In this document: one piece after another, positions 34,110 through 42,301 of the stretch | How positions within the stretch are numbered: position 1 is the stretch's first letter | Layout of the letters: every line of letters starts with the position of its first letter | Notes under the pieces: model-generated | Told to the model about the DNA's origin: nothing | Seen by the model: the letters and a program-made list of their open reading frames with translations, nothing else | The model's database searches: none | Assembly (NCBI GenBank): GCA_012271205.1 | Contig: JAAXGT010000156.1 | Span: 1-50,449, forward strand | Source: Rhodothermales bacterium | GTDB taxonomy: Bacteria; Bacteroidota; Rhodothermia; Rhodothermales; Bin80 | Direction of reading: 5' to 3' | Length of the DNA stretch: 50,449 nucleotides | Position numbers and translations under genes: made by a program

Positions 34110-35216
34110 TTACAAATCTGGTGCCGATATCTGTGGCTGATTCGCAGAAGAACAATCATTTGTGACGACATTTTCGATAAAGTCCAGTGCTGCTTTGTTC
34201 CCTGAAGCAGGTCTTCCGTACAGGTTTCCGGCCATTTTGTCCAGTGATTCTTCAAAGGCTGAAAGGTCTTCGAGCGTTACGCCTCGGCCGATGACCGCCT
34301 TGCCGAGGGCCTCGCGCTCCAGAAAGATGGCGTTAAGCGTCTGCTCAAATATGCCGCGGTTGGGAACGGCCAAAAGTGGCTTGCCGAGAAAAAGTGCTTC
34401 ACTGATGAGCGTAAAGCCTGCTGTGCACAATACGCCGCGGCACCGGGCCAAATCATCAAGGAAGCCGTCTAAGCGAGCTGGCTTGAAAACGAGATTCGAG
34501 TATGCATGCGCGTCGTCCGGCTCGGGAAAGTTATAGATGATGTACCGTTGCCCATGCGCCCGAAGCCGGTCGAGAAGTTGCAGGCTGCCTTCCGGCTGAT
34601 TATAGTAGACCAGAATAAAGTCTTCCCGCGAGGGGGTAAGGCATTGCACCTCGGGTCGGATGATGGGGGGCACGATCGTGGTGGTTTCCGGGCGTTTGAC
34701 CGGTGGGTAAAAGAAGGAGGTCAAGAGCAGCTTTTGCGGTGCCCGCGGCGCAATTATATTGATGATCAGCCGGGCAAGATGAGCGTGGTACCGATGACCG
34801 GGTGGGAGCGAATAGCGGGTTTCGGTGACTACTTGCTGGTGGTTAAATGAAATAACCGGGATTTGAAGCAGTTCAGCAGCCCGCCAGGAGAAGGCTTCAA
34901 AGTCGGTGATTATGAGCTCCGCCCGCCAAGCTTCGATGGCTTTAGCGAGACGCCGAACAATCTGGCCAAGGTTTCGAATCGAGGGCCAATTGGCCAGAAT
35001 TGTTGACGCGGCCTGTATGGTGTTGTCCCGTACGATCTGCTGTAACTGTGGTACGGTCAGCACTTCTTCACCTTGCGACCCCAAAATGTCGCGCGCAGCA
35101 CCGCCCCCGCAAAAACGCACTTCGTGCCCGCGTGCCCTGAGCCCGTGTGTGATGGCCATACCGCGGGATGAATGTCCACGGCCTTGGCCGCTGAGTGCAT
35201 AGATGATTCGCGCCAT
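34110..35216 (-). CDS. MurG/GT28-like glycosyltransferase
   Basis: The 368-residue GT-B fold enzyme has an N-terminal half opening with MARIIYALSGQGRGHSSRGM, the GxGHxxR loop of the family. It continues RGHEVRFCGGGAARDIL and ELIITDFEAFSWRAAELLQI. The C-terminal half has DFILVYYNQPEGSLQLLDRL, CRGVLCTAGFTLISEALFLG and KPLLAVPNRGIFEQTLNA, the nucleotide-sugar binding region. The ATG at 35216 was chosen because GGAAGGGAA lies 11 bases upstream, and it overlaps the DUF5683 stop as TGATG. The acceptor is unknown. Proximity to serine palmitoyltransferase suggests a lipid acceptor such as ceramide, though the coupling is to DUF5683 and parB. Confidence 0.82.
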   Translation of the reverse strand: MARIIYALSGQGRGHSSRGMAITHGLRARGHEVRFCGGGAARDILGSQGEEVLTVPQLQQIVRDNTIQAASTILANWPSIRNLGQIVRRLAKAIEAWRAELIITDFEAFSWRAAELLQIPVISFNHQQVVTETRYSLPPGHRYHAHLARLIINIIAPRAPQKLLLTSFFYPPVKRPETTTIVPPIIRPEVQCLTPSREDFILVYYNQPEGSLQLLDRLRAHGQRYIIYNFPEPDDAHAYSNLVFKPARLDGFLDDLARCRGVLCTAGFTLISEALFLGKPLLAVPNRGIFEQTLNAIFLEREALGKAVIGRGVTLEDLSAFEESLDKMAGNLYGRPASGNKAALDFIENVVTNDCSSANQPQISAPDL

Positions 35217-35845
35217 CACCGAATTCCCTTCCAACGGAGGCTGAGTCTAATGTGTCCGGGTAAGCCGTGTACACGCACCGCCAGAGACTCGCTTACGTCA
35301 AAATCAAATAAATGTGCACTCACGTATGCATCCAGTATGGTGAGGCCGTACCAGATTACGGTACCGAAATACAAGAGGTCGCGGTTGCGCCGTAAATGAT
35401 CTCGCTGTGCCCGCAACTGCGGCTCAAGCCGCTGGCGTCGCGCAGCAATCTCTTCTGCGGTCAGGTTTGCTTCCGGTTCCAAATTCAAGTCGCGGATAAG
35501 CACCTCATAGTCACGCTCGTAGTCTGGAAAAACCGGCGACCCGTCTTCATTCAGCCTTGCCGTGTACAGGTAAGCATGCCGGTAGAGCAGGTAGCGCTGG
35601 TTAACGAGTAGTGCAGAACCGATGAATCCTGCCAGACCAGCATAGACTACGGGAATCTTCAAGTAATGGCGGTTATACAGTTGACCGAGGCCCGGTACAA
35701 TGGCCCGCTGGAGAGCGGTACGCGGCAAACGCGCGATTACCACCGTGTCCAGCGAGGCCGTGCTATCTGCTTGTGCGTGGGCCGCAGACCGAATACCCAT
35801 GGCCAACAGGCCGCTCGCGAGGGCAGCTGCAAAGACGGCCCGCAT
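35216..35845 (-). CDS. DUF5683 family membrane protein
   Basis: The 209-residue protein has a signal peptide (MRAVFAAALASGLLAMGI, then AAHAQ) and the DUF5683 core. ALQRAIVPGLGQLYNRHYLK is the PG.GQ.YN motif, followed by the membrane segment VVYAGLAGFIGSALLVNQRY. A charged helical loop (LTAEEIAARRQRLEPQLRAQ) and a second hydrophobic stretch (YFGTVIWYGLTILDAYVSAH) follow. The family is a Bacteroidota hallmark of unknown function, typically just downstream of parB, as here (7 bases after the parB stop). Its stop codon overlaps the glycosyltransferase start. Confidence 0.85.
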   Translation of the reverse strand: MRAVFAAALASGLLAMGIRSAAHAQADSTASLDTVVIARLPRTALQRAIVPGLGQLYNRHYLKIPVVYAGLAGFIGSALLVNQRYLLYRHAYLYTARLNEDGSPVFPDYERDYEVLIRDLNLEPEANLTAEEIAARRQRLEPQLRAQRDHLRRNRDLLYFGTVIWYGLTILDAYVSAHLFDFDVSESLAVRVHGLPGHIRLSLRWKGIR

Positions 35846-35852
35846 GGGGCAG

Positions 35853-36740
35853 TTATCCTTCCTGACCCAAGAGCAACTCCAGCACACGGGTCAGATCGTC
35901 TTCTGAATAATAGTGAACCTCAATCTTGCCTTGCCCCTGTCCGTCTCCCACCAGGCGTACTTTCGTTCCGAAACGCGTACGTAGCCGGTTTTCAAAATCG
36001 CGCAGCTGCAACGCCTCTCGGGGATGGATTCTGGGCTTCTTGCCAGGCGCCTTGCTCGTTCTCTTTACGAACCGCTCCACTTGGCGCACTGTAAGCCCGC
36101 GTTGGAGAATTTCATCGAACAGTTGCAGTTGGGCGTGTTCGCTCTTGAGCCCCAGGATGGCTCGCGCGTGCCCCTCCGATATTTCGCGATTCTTGAGCGC
36201 CAGTTGAATGCGTGGAGGCAGTCGTAAAAGACGCAGAGCGTTGGTCACGGTCGAGCGCTTCTTCCCTACGCGCTGAGCCACTTCGTCTTGGGTTAGCGCA
36301 CACTCGTCCACAAGTTGCCGGTAGCCGAAGGCGATTTCCATGGGATTGAGATCTTCGCGCTGGACATTCTCAACAAGAGCCATTTCCAGCATTTGCTCGA
36401 TGCTGGCAATCCGCACGAAGGCCGGCACGCTGCGCAATCCGGCCATGTCTGCCGCCCGCACGCGCCGCTCTCCGCTGATAAGTTCGAACTCCCCCTCGTC
36501 GGAAGCGCGGACCGTGACCGGCTGAACAATTCCCAGATGCGCGATAGACTGGGCAAGGGACTGGAGGGCTTCCATGGCAAACTCCTGGCGCGGTTGATAT
36601 GGGTTTCGTCGGATGCGGCTGATCTCAATCTCAAAAATGCGCCCGGTCACGTCCCGCACGGCGGCGTGCGGATCGAGGTCTCCGTCATCGGTAAAGAGTG
36701 CGCCGAGCCCTCGCCCCAATGCGATTTTCTTGGATACCAT
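35853..36740 (-). CDS. parB: Chromosome partitioning protein ParB
   Basis: The 295-residue centromere-binding CTPase begins MVSKKIALGRGLGALFTDDG, the usual ParB N-terminus that contacts ParA; the ATG at 36740 gives exactly this start. The ParB/Spo0J domain has RRNPYQPRQEF and the CTP-binding GERRVRAADMAGL with ENVQREDLNPMEIA. The helix-turn-helix is LTQDEVAQRVGKKRSTVTNA. The C-terminal dimer domain ends LTRVLELLLGQEG. It follows parA by 19 bases. I saw no perfect parS palindrome of the TGTTTCACGTGAAACA type in the window. Confidence 0.96.
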   Translation of the reverse strand: MVSKKIALGRGLGALFTDDGDLDPHAAVRDVTGRIFEIEISRIRRNPYQPRQEFAMEALQSLAQSIAHLGIVQPVTVRASDEGEFELISGERRVRAADMAGLRSVPAFVRIASIEQMLEMALVENVQREDLNPMEIAFGYRQLVDECALTQDEVAQRVGKKRSTVTNALRLLRLPPRIQLALKNREISEGHARAILGLKSEHAQLQLFDEILQRGLTVRQVERFVKRTSKAPGKKPRIHPREALQLRDFENRLRTRFGTKVRLVGDGQGQGKIEVHYYSEDDLTRVLELLLGQEG

Positions 36741-36759
36741 TCGGATACGTGCGTCCTCG

Positions 36760-37644
36760 CTAGCTGGAAGAGGCTGCCTTCTGATCAGATATAGACGGAG
36801 TTGAAAACGCCTTGGATCCGCTGCTATTCGAAGGCGAGCCAAAGGCCGGTCCTTGGCCGGTCAAATTTGCCAGCCTAGGCGTTATGTTGGACTGCAGGAC
36901 TTCCTGAGCCACCGCCAAGTAGTTGCGTGCGCCTTTGCAGGCCGCGTCGTAAAGCACAACGGGTTTACCGAAGCTGGGCGCTTCTGCAAGGCGGATGTTG
37001 CGCCGCACGATTGTACGAAAGACCCGGGAGCCGAAGTAGCGTTTGATTTCCGAGGCGACTTGCTTCGACAGGCGGAGCCGGGCGTCAAACAGTGTCAGCA
37101 GTACCCCCTCGATATCGAGATTCGGATTCAGGCGGCGTCGGACGATCTTGATCGTGTTAAGCAGTTGTCCCAGTCCTTCCAATGCAAAATACTCGGCCTG
37201 CACGGGGATAATAACGCTGTCGGCTGCCGTTAGGGCATTGACGGTGAGCAAGCCCAGCGACGGCGGGCAGTCAATAATGATGAATTCGTACTGCGTGTGC
37301 AAATCCATCAGGGCTCGTGCAAGAAGGCATTCGCGCGACGGAACGTCAATGATTTCGAATTCTGCGCCCACCAGGTTAATGTTGGCGGGAATAAGATTCA
37401 GGTATGGGACTTCTGTTGACTGGGTGGCGCTCTGGGCAGAGATGCTTCCGATGACGACCTCGTAAATGGAATTGACGGCCATGCGCGGGTCGAACCCCAG
37501 CCCAGACGTGCAATTGGCCTGTGGATCCATGTCCACGACCAGCGTGCGGTGCTCCGTCACGGCCAGCGACGCAGCGAGGTTGATGGCGGTCGTGGTTTTG
37601 CCCACACCGCCTTTCTGGTTGGCAATGGCAATGATTTTCACCAT
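36760..37644 (-). CDS. parA: Chromosome partitioning ATPase ParA
   Basis: The 294-residue protein has the deviant Walker A motif IANQKGGVGKTTTAINLA at the N-terminus, VVDMDPQANCTSGLGFD (A' motif), and FIIIDCPPSLGLLTVNALTA (Walker B). VQAEYFALEGLGQLLNTI and VRRNIRLAEAPSFGKPV complete the ParA core. With ParB it segregates the chromosome origin. The C-terminal ~35 residues are a Ser-rich, probably disordered tail (SNSSGSKAFSTPSISD) that ParA does not need. The start is ATG 37644, with a GTG one codon earlier. It is first in the parA-parB-DUF5683-glycosyltransferase run. Confidence 0.96.
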   Translation of the reverse strand: MVKIIAIANQKGGVGKTTTAINLAASLAVTEHRTLVVDMDPQANCTSGLGFDPRMAVNSIYEVVIGSISAQSATQSTEVPYLNLIPANINLVGAEFEIIDVPSRECLLARALMDLHTQYEFIIIDCPPSLGLLTVNALTAADSVIIPVQAEYFALEGLGQLLNTIKIVRRRLNPNLDIEGVLLTLFDARLRLSKQVASEIKRYFGSRVFRTIVRRNIRLAEAPSFGKPVVLYDAACKGARNYLAVAQEVLQSNITPRLANLTGQGPAFGSPSNSSGSKAFSTPSISDQKAASSS

Positions 37645-37726
37645 CACGTTCGCTCAAAAGCGGTTGAGTTTTGTGCCAAAATCCAAAATATACATTTTTG
37701 TCGCACCCGCAGGCAGAGTAGTTGCG

Positions 37727-37885
37727 TCAGAACAGTGAGTAAATAAAGGGGGCCAGCGGTGATCCTTGTGTGAGCACAATCAGCAGGCTGAGAAGCAGTA
37801 GTACGACGAATATGGGTGCCAGCCAGTACTTCTTTCTGATGCGCAAGAACTGCCAGAATTCAGCGATAATGTGAAGCTTTCCCAT
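37727..37885 (-). CDS. DUF5989 family membrane micro-protein
   Basis: The 52-residue protein has an amphipathic start (MGKLHIIAEFWQFLRIRKKY), one membrane helix (WLAPIFVVLLLLSLLIVLT) and the ending QGSPLAPFIYSLF. The RKK-W-L-P...SQGS..APFIY pattern is that of DUF5989, small membrane proteins often encoded beside bacterial polysaccharide or SAM-associated genes; the role is unknown. The ATG at 37885 was chosen to match family length, as longer upstream frames add non-conserved sequence. It lies between parA and the divergent permeases. Confidence 0.75.
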   Translation of the reverse strand: MGKLHIIAEFWQFLRIRKKYWLAPIFVVLLLLSLLIVLTQGSPLAPFIYSLF

Positions 37886-38105
37886 GTCTAACCTGTCGGT
37901 ATCTGCATCGTGCGTAAAGCCTGAAGTGTCGGACGGTTCCGCTAACCCGGCGAATCGAGATCCCGATTCTGGCTGCACAGTTTCCCCGCGAACCGGGTTG
38001 CGCAGAAGTCAGTATTCTCTGTGCCCTAAAGATTAGGTCTTCGCTGTACTGCGCAACAGATGTGTGGCGGCTGCGTAGAGCATGTAATCTCATCTTGATG
38101 CCTCC

Positions 38106-39335
38106 ATGATACGGCTGTTTGTAGAGTTCTGGGAGGGACTTTCCATGGCTCTCCGCTCTTTGATGTCCCAACGTATGCGTAGTGCGCTCACCATGCTGGG
38201 CATCATCATCGGTATAGTGACAGTGACCGCAATGTTCACCATCATCAATGCCATTGAGGGAGAGTTCAGCCGTTCCATGCGAATGCTGGGCACCGATGTG
38301 CTCTATGTTGAGCGGTCAAGTTGGTTTACGTCACCGCAGGAGTGGCGGAAATACAGATCGCGCCCCGATATCCGCGCACATTTGGCTGAAACGATTAGGG
38401 AGCGGGCCAGGTACGTAACCGCCGCGGCGCCAGTCGTCGATACAGGACGGCCGGTGCGGTACCGTGACCAAGCCATTTATGGTGTTTACATTCAGGGATC
38501 GACTCCGGAACTCACGCGGATTGACAAGATCGAGCTGACGGAGGGGCGCTGGTATACCGATGTGGACAACTTGGTCGGCCGCAATGTGGCTGTCATAGGG
38601 TCCGAAGTAGCGGAGGCACTGTTTCCAAATGAGTGGGCACTGGGCAAACGGGTACGTCTGGGCGGCACCCGGTTTGAAGTCATCGGGGTTCTGGCCAAAC
38701 AAGGGAAGTTTCTGGGCATGTTTTCCTTTGACAAACAAGTTCAGATTCCGCTGAAATCGTTCGAACGAAATTTTGGGCGCTACCGAAGCGTGTCCATAAA
38801 GGTGAAAGCCAGCTCGGATGAAACTGTAGAACTTGCTGAGGAGGAACTCATAGGTATTGTGCGAGCCGCACGAGGGCTGGATCCGATGGAGGAGAACAAT
38901 TTCGAAATCAACCGGACCCAAGCATTCGAAGACGAAATCGGTGGTGTCAAGGCGGGCATTTATGCCGTGGGCATCTTCTTGACGGGGCTCTCACTTCTCG
39001 TGGGCGGGATTGGCGTTATGAACATCATGTTTGTGACCGTCAAGGAGCGTACGAAGGAAATTGGTGTGCGCAAGGCGGTTGGCGCCAGTAGGCGCGCAAT
39101 ACTATTGCAATTCCTGATCGAAGCTGTAGTAGTGTGTGTCATAGCAGGCATGGTGGGCGTTCTTTGTTCGGCGGGTGCAACCGAGATCATAAACCAGTGG
39201 GTACCTGCGACAATGTTGCCTGGTACAGTAGTGTTGGCCTTTTCGATTTGTGTGGGTGTTGGCATTACGTTTGGTGTGGTTCCTGCCTGGAATGCCGCCC
39301 GTCTGAACCCCATTGACGCGTTGCGCTACAGCTGA
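38106..39335 (+). CDS. MacB/FtsX-type ABC transporter permease 1
   Basis: The 409-residue inner-membrane permease has an N-terminal membrane helix (SALTMLGIIIGIVTVTAMFT), then a MacB-like periplasmic core of about 230 residues (YIQGSTPELTRIDKIELTEG, NVAVIGSEVAEALFP, VRLGGTRFEVIGVLAKQGKF). The FtsX domain has three helices and the signature VGGIGVMNIMFVTVKERTKE with GVRKAVGASRRAILLQFL, and the protein ends NAARLNPIDALRYS. No ATPase gene is adjacent; the partner must be encoded elsewhere. Two bases separate it from the second permease, so the pair probably forms a heterodimer. Confidence 0.92.
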   Translation: MIRLFVEFWEGLSMALRSLMSQRMRSALTMLGIIIGIVTVTAMFTIINAIEGEFSRSMRMLGTDVLYVERSSWFTSPQEWRKYRSRPDIRAHLAETIRERARYVTAAAPVVDTGRPVRYRDQAIYGVYIQGSTPELTRIDKIELTEGRWYTDVDNLVGRNVAVIGSEVAEALFPNEWALGKRVRLGGTRFEVIGVLAKQGKFLGMFSFDKQVQIPLKSFERNFGRYRSVSIKVKASSDETVELAEEELIGIVRAARGLDPMEENNFEINRTQAFEDEIGGVKAGIYAVGIFLTGLSLLVGGIGVMNIMFVTVKERTKEIGVRKAVGASRRAILLQFLIEAVVVCVIAGMVGVLCSAGATEIINQWVPATMLPGTVVLAFSICVGVGITFGVVPAWNAARLNPIDALRYS

Positions 39336-39337
39336 CC

Positions 39338-40561
39338 ATGATTAATCTGGAGTTTGTACGTCTGGCCTGGGAGACTGTGCGCAACCACAAGTTACGGTCT
39401 GCACTCACGCTCGTGGGCATTGTAATTGGTGTGTTCGCCATCATTGTAAGCGTAACAGCTGTTACGGCGCTCGAAGCGAAGATCGTGAGCACGGTCGAGT
39501 CTTTTGGTGTCACCACATTTACGATATCGCAAGGGGAGGAGTGGGTGCGGACCGGAACGGGATGGCGGGCCCGAAAAAACTTGACCTACGACGATATGAC
39601 GCAGTATGCCGAGTATGCGCAGGTTGTACAAGCTATCAGCCCCCAGATGGTCGTTACCGGTAATGTGGAGGCCCGGTTTGCTGAGCGCAAGACAGAAAAG
39701 GTAATTAGGCCGGTAGGCGTCAATGAGCACTGGATTGCTAACAACGGATTTGAAATTGCACGCGGTCGCAACCTTTCTGAGATGGACGTCCAGTTGGGCC
39801 GGCCCGTTGCTGTTATTGGCAAGGAAATTGAGGATGTGCTATTTCCAAGTGTAAGTGCGCTGGACAAAGATGTGGTGATCGGTGGACATCGTTACAACGT
39901 GATCGGTGTGCTTGAAGCCAAAGGAGAGACGTTTGGGGAGAATCTTGACCGCTTGGCACTAGTGCCAATTACGCGAATGATCAGTGCGTACAGCGCGGGC
40001 CATCGCAACATTCAAATCCAGGCAGCCACGGTGCGCATGGAACAATTAGAGGAGGCGATGGAAGAGGCGATCGGCATAATGCGCGTAATTAGGGGCGTTG
40101 GGCCCGGCGAGGAGAATAACTTTGAGATCGACAGCAACGAATCAGTTATTGAGGAATTGCGAGGCATGACTCGAAGAGTGGCGGCCCTTGCAGCCGCTGT
40201 CGGATTGATTACGCTGCTGACGGCCGGTGTTGGCATCATGAACATAATGTTGGTTTCGGTAGCCGAACGCACGCGTGAAATCGGCATCAGGAAGGCAGTT
40301 GGTGCCCGACGAGGCGATGTTCTGAGTCAGTTTCTGTACGAAGCGATTTTCCTGTGTCAGATCGGAGGTCTGGCCGGCATAGTAGTGGGAGTATTGGGGG
40401 GCAACGTATTGAAGTTCTTTTTTGATACACCGTTTGTATTTCCGTGGTCATGGGCCATCGGTGCAGTATTGGGTGTATCTGCTGTTGCTTTGGTGTTTGG
40501 CGTATATCCGGCGTACAAGGCTGCAGGGTTGGATCCCATTGAGGCTCTGCGGCACGAGTAA
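39338..40561 (+). CDS. MacB/FtsX-type ABC transporter permease 2
   Basis: The 407-residue paralogue of the preceding gene has the same plan. The first helix is SALTLVGIVIGVFAIIVSVT, followed by a periplasmic MacB-like core (RPVAVIGKEIEDVLFPSVSA, VVIGGHRYNVIGVLEAKGET). The FtsX domain is ITLLTAGVGIMNIMLVSVAE with RTREIGIRKAVGARRGDVLS, ending KAAGLDPIEALRHE. MacB-type permeases move peptides, lipoproteins or toxins, or transmit force across the envelope. Its stop overlaps the rpiA start as TAATG (40559-40563), so translation of rpiA is likely coupled to it. Confidence 0.92.
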   Translation: MINLEFVRLAWETVRNHKLRSALTLVGIVIGVFAIIVSVTAVTALEAKIVSTVESFGVTTFTISQGEEWVRTGTGWRARKNLTYDDMTQYAEYAQVVQAISPQMVVTGNVEARFAERKTEKVIRPVGVNEHWIANNGFEIARGRNLSEMDVQLGRPVAVIGKEIEDVLFPSVSALDKDVVIGGHRYNVIGVLEAKGETFGENLDRLALVPITRMISAYSAGHRNIQIQAATVRMEQLEEAMEEAIGIMRVIRGVGPGEENNFEIDSNESVIEELRGMTRRVAALAAAVGLITLLTAGVGIMNIMLVSVAERTREIGIRKAVGARRGDVLSQFLYEAIFLCQIGGLAGIVVGVLGGNVLKFFFDTPFVFPWSWAIGAVLGVSAVALVFGVYPAYKAAGLDPIEALRHE

Positions 40562-41250
40562 TGGGTCAGAGCGCCGCCAAGCGGCTTGCGGGTGAAACGG
40601 CAGCGCAATGGATCACGTCCGGGATGCACATTGGCCTGGGCACAGGATCCACCACTGCGTATGCGATTCGTGCCATAGGACGGCGAATCCGGGAAGAGGG
40701 GCTGATGGTACGGGGCGTGCCCACTTCAAGTTCGGCGGAGTTGTTGGCACGTGAGCATGGTTTGCCGCTGTGTTCGCTGGATAATGTCACCGGCCTGCTG
40801 GATGTTGCTTTGGACGGTGCGGACGAAGTGAGTCCGGCACTGGATCTTATCAAGGGACGTGGTGCAGCGCACACGTGCGAGAAGCTGGTTGCCCGGCAGG
40901 CCAAGCGCTTTGTTGTACTTATCGATCCGTCCAAGCAGGTGGATCAACTGGGCTCGAAGATGCCACTGCCGATTGAGGTGATGCCCATGGCAGCCGGTGT
41001 CATTATGCGGTCACTGGATGCGATGGGGGCGAAGGGCGAATTGCGTATGGGGTTGCGCAAGGACGGGCCAGTGGTGACTGATCAGGGGTTCTGGGTAATA
41101 GACGCATGGTTTGATAAAATAGATAATCCCGAAGTCCTCGACAGTGTAATACTGGCCATGCCCGGCGTGCTCGACCACGGCTTGTTCGTTCAGATAGCTA
41201 CCGACGTAATCGTTGGCACTCCAGACGGTGTGCAGGTGCTTACTCGTTGA
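40561..41250 (+). CDS. rpiA: Ribose-5-phosphate isomerase A
   Basis: The 229-residue cytoplasmic enzyme interconverts ribose 5-phosphate and ribulose 5-phosphate. Motifs are MHIGLGTGSTTAYAIRAI (phosphate loop), PTSSSAELLAREHGLPL, DVALDGADEVSPALDLIKGR (the two catalytic aspartates and lysine) and CEKLVARQAKRFVVLIDPSK (catalytic Glu in CEK). The usual KGGGGAL is KGRGAAH, a mild change. It ends DGVQVLTR at normal family length. It overlaps the upstream permease gene by one base. Confidence 0.96.
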   Translation: MGQSAAKRLAGETAAQWITSGMHIGLGTGSTTAYAIRAIGRRIREEGLMVRGVPTSSSAELLAREHGLPLCSLDNVTGLLDVALDGADEVSPALDLIKGRGAAHTCEKLVARQAKRFVVLIDPSKQVDQLGSKMPLPIEVMPMAAGVIMRSLDAMGAKGELRMGLRKDGPVVTDQGFWVIDAWFDKIDNPEVLDSVILAMPGVLDHGLFVQIATDVIVGTPDGVQVLTR

Positions 41251-41567
41251 AGGGCGTCAACCTGTGCCTGTCAAGCAGGTGTCTGGGTCGGTATGTAACA
41301 GTGACGTAAGAATTTTCACGAGACCTGTGAGGTCTGAGCACGATCGGCCAGTTTACCGGAAATAGAAACGGAAAGTCATGTTTATTCAGGGTTTTGCCAG
41401 CCTTTAGGTCGCCCTGAACGAAATCTGGTGGTGCTGGTCAGGCGGACGGCTTCTTCATCGTGTTCGCGGCCTGTATCCTGGGGCACCCTTGGCGATAGTA
41501 CGCCTCCCGTTTGCCGACCAAGAAGTTAACCGGAACTCGATCATAGCCCAGACGAGCCAATGGCAGG
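41251..41567. other. Gene-free stretch after rpiA
   Basis: No intact gene is seen. The right part (about 41438-41567) may be leftover sequence of the transposase-like gene on the minus strand (text FLVGKREAYYRQGC), but I could not match it. Confidence 0.4.
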
Positions 41568-42122
41568 TCAAAACAGTTCGTCAGAGACAAGTGGAGGCCG
41601 GGGTTCATCGTCCAGGCCAAGGAGTGCTTCTTCCTGCCGGAGCGAGATTTCGAGCACCAGATTGTTCAGTGCGTGTATTGTTTCATCTGGAAGCACTTGA
41701 ACCAGCCTTTCGATTTTGGATGCCGTGTAAGCCTCATTGGCCTCACTAGCCTGGTGTCCGAGGGCTTCAAGGGCCACTCTGCTGCGGTTAATCAGATCAG
41801 CAAGTTCTTCGAAGCCAAGCATCTGATCGGCTGCCGCGGAGCCCAGTACGAACGCGCGCCAGAGAGCCATTTCTGAGGGACCGTCCGGGCCCGCGTAGCC
41901 ACGGAGAATGCTAAAGACGGCCTTGTGCAGGTACTGGTCCGTGAACAAGCGGTGGAAAGTCTGCAAGACGGGAAGTTCAGCTTTAGGATCTGATTTAAAC
42001 TCAAGGGACGAGTTTGCTGGCTTGTCGAAATCGTCAAACAGCCACCGCTGCATGGTCTTCTGACTTTGTGGAACAGGATCAGACTTGATCAAACGCTGCC
42101 AGATCATGCTGGTCTCCCGCAC
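41568..42122 (-). pseudogene. Transposase N-terminal remnant, ISNCY-like
   Basis: The 184-residue frame resembles the N-terminal half of ISNCY-type transposases: KAELPVLQTFHRLFTDQYLH, AVFSILRGY, MALWRAFVLGSAAADQMLGF and EELADLINRSRVALEALGHQ. ERLVQVLPDETIHALNNLVL then matches the usual Q.L.DNV.LL..E.L..IN.IVV stretch. It stops at PRPPLVSDELF, before the catalytic domain expected in a ~400-residue enzyme. The catalytic portion is absent from the following sequence. The family call rests on remembered consensus. The adjoining 42123-42301 shows nothing clear. Confidence 0.45.
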
Positions 42123-42301
42123 CTCGGATAACGCTCGGAAGTCGCATCAGGTGCCTGGCAGCAGAAGTGTGCCAGACGTGATCTGCGGGTGCTTCACGGA
42201 GCCGAAGCGGGAGGGACGCGCACCTGCCTGCAGGCTTGGAGAAGGGTCGAATGTGCCTTAGGTAAACTCATTCAGATGACGAATGAGGAGAGTTCCCGCG
42301 G

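Noticed and set aside
35853-37885. Search for parS centromere sites near parAB
   Set aside because: No palindrome of the TGTTTCACGTGAAACA type was seen by eye here; a site could be elsewhere in the chromosome.
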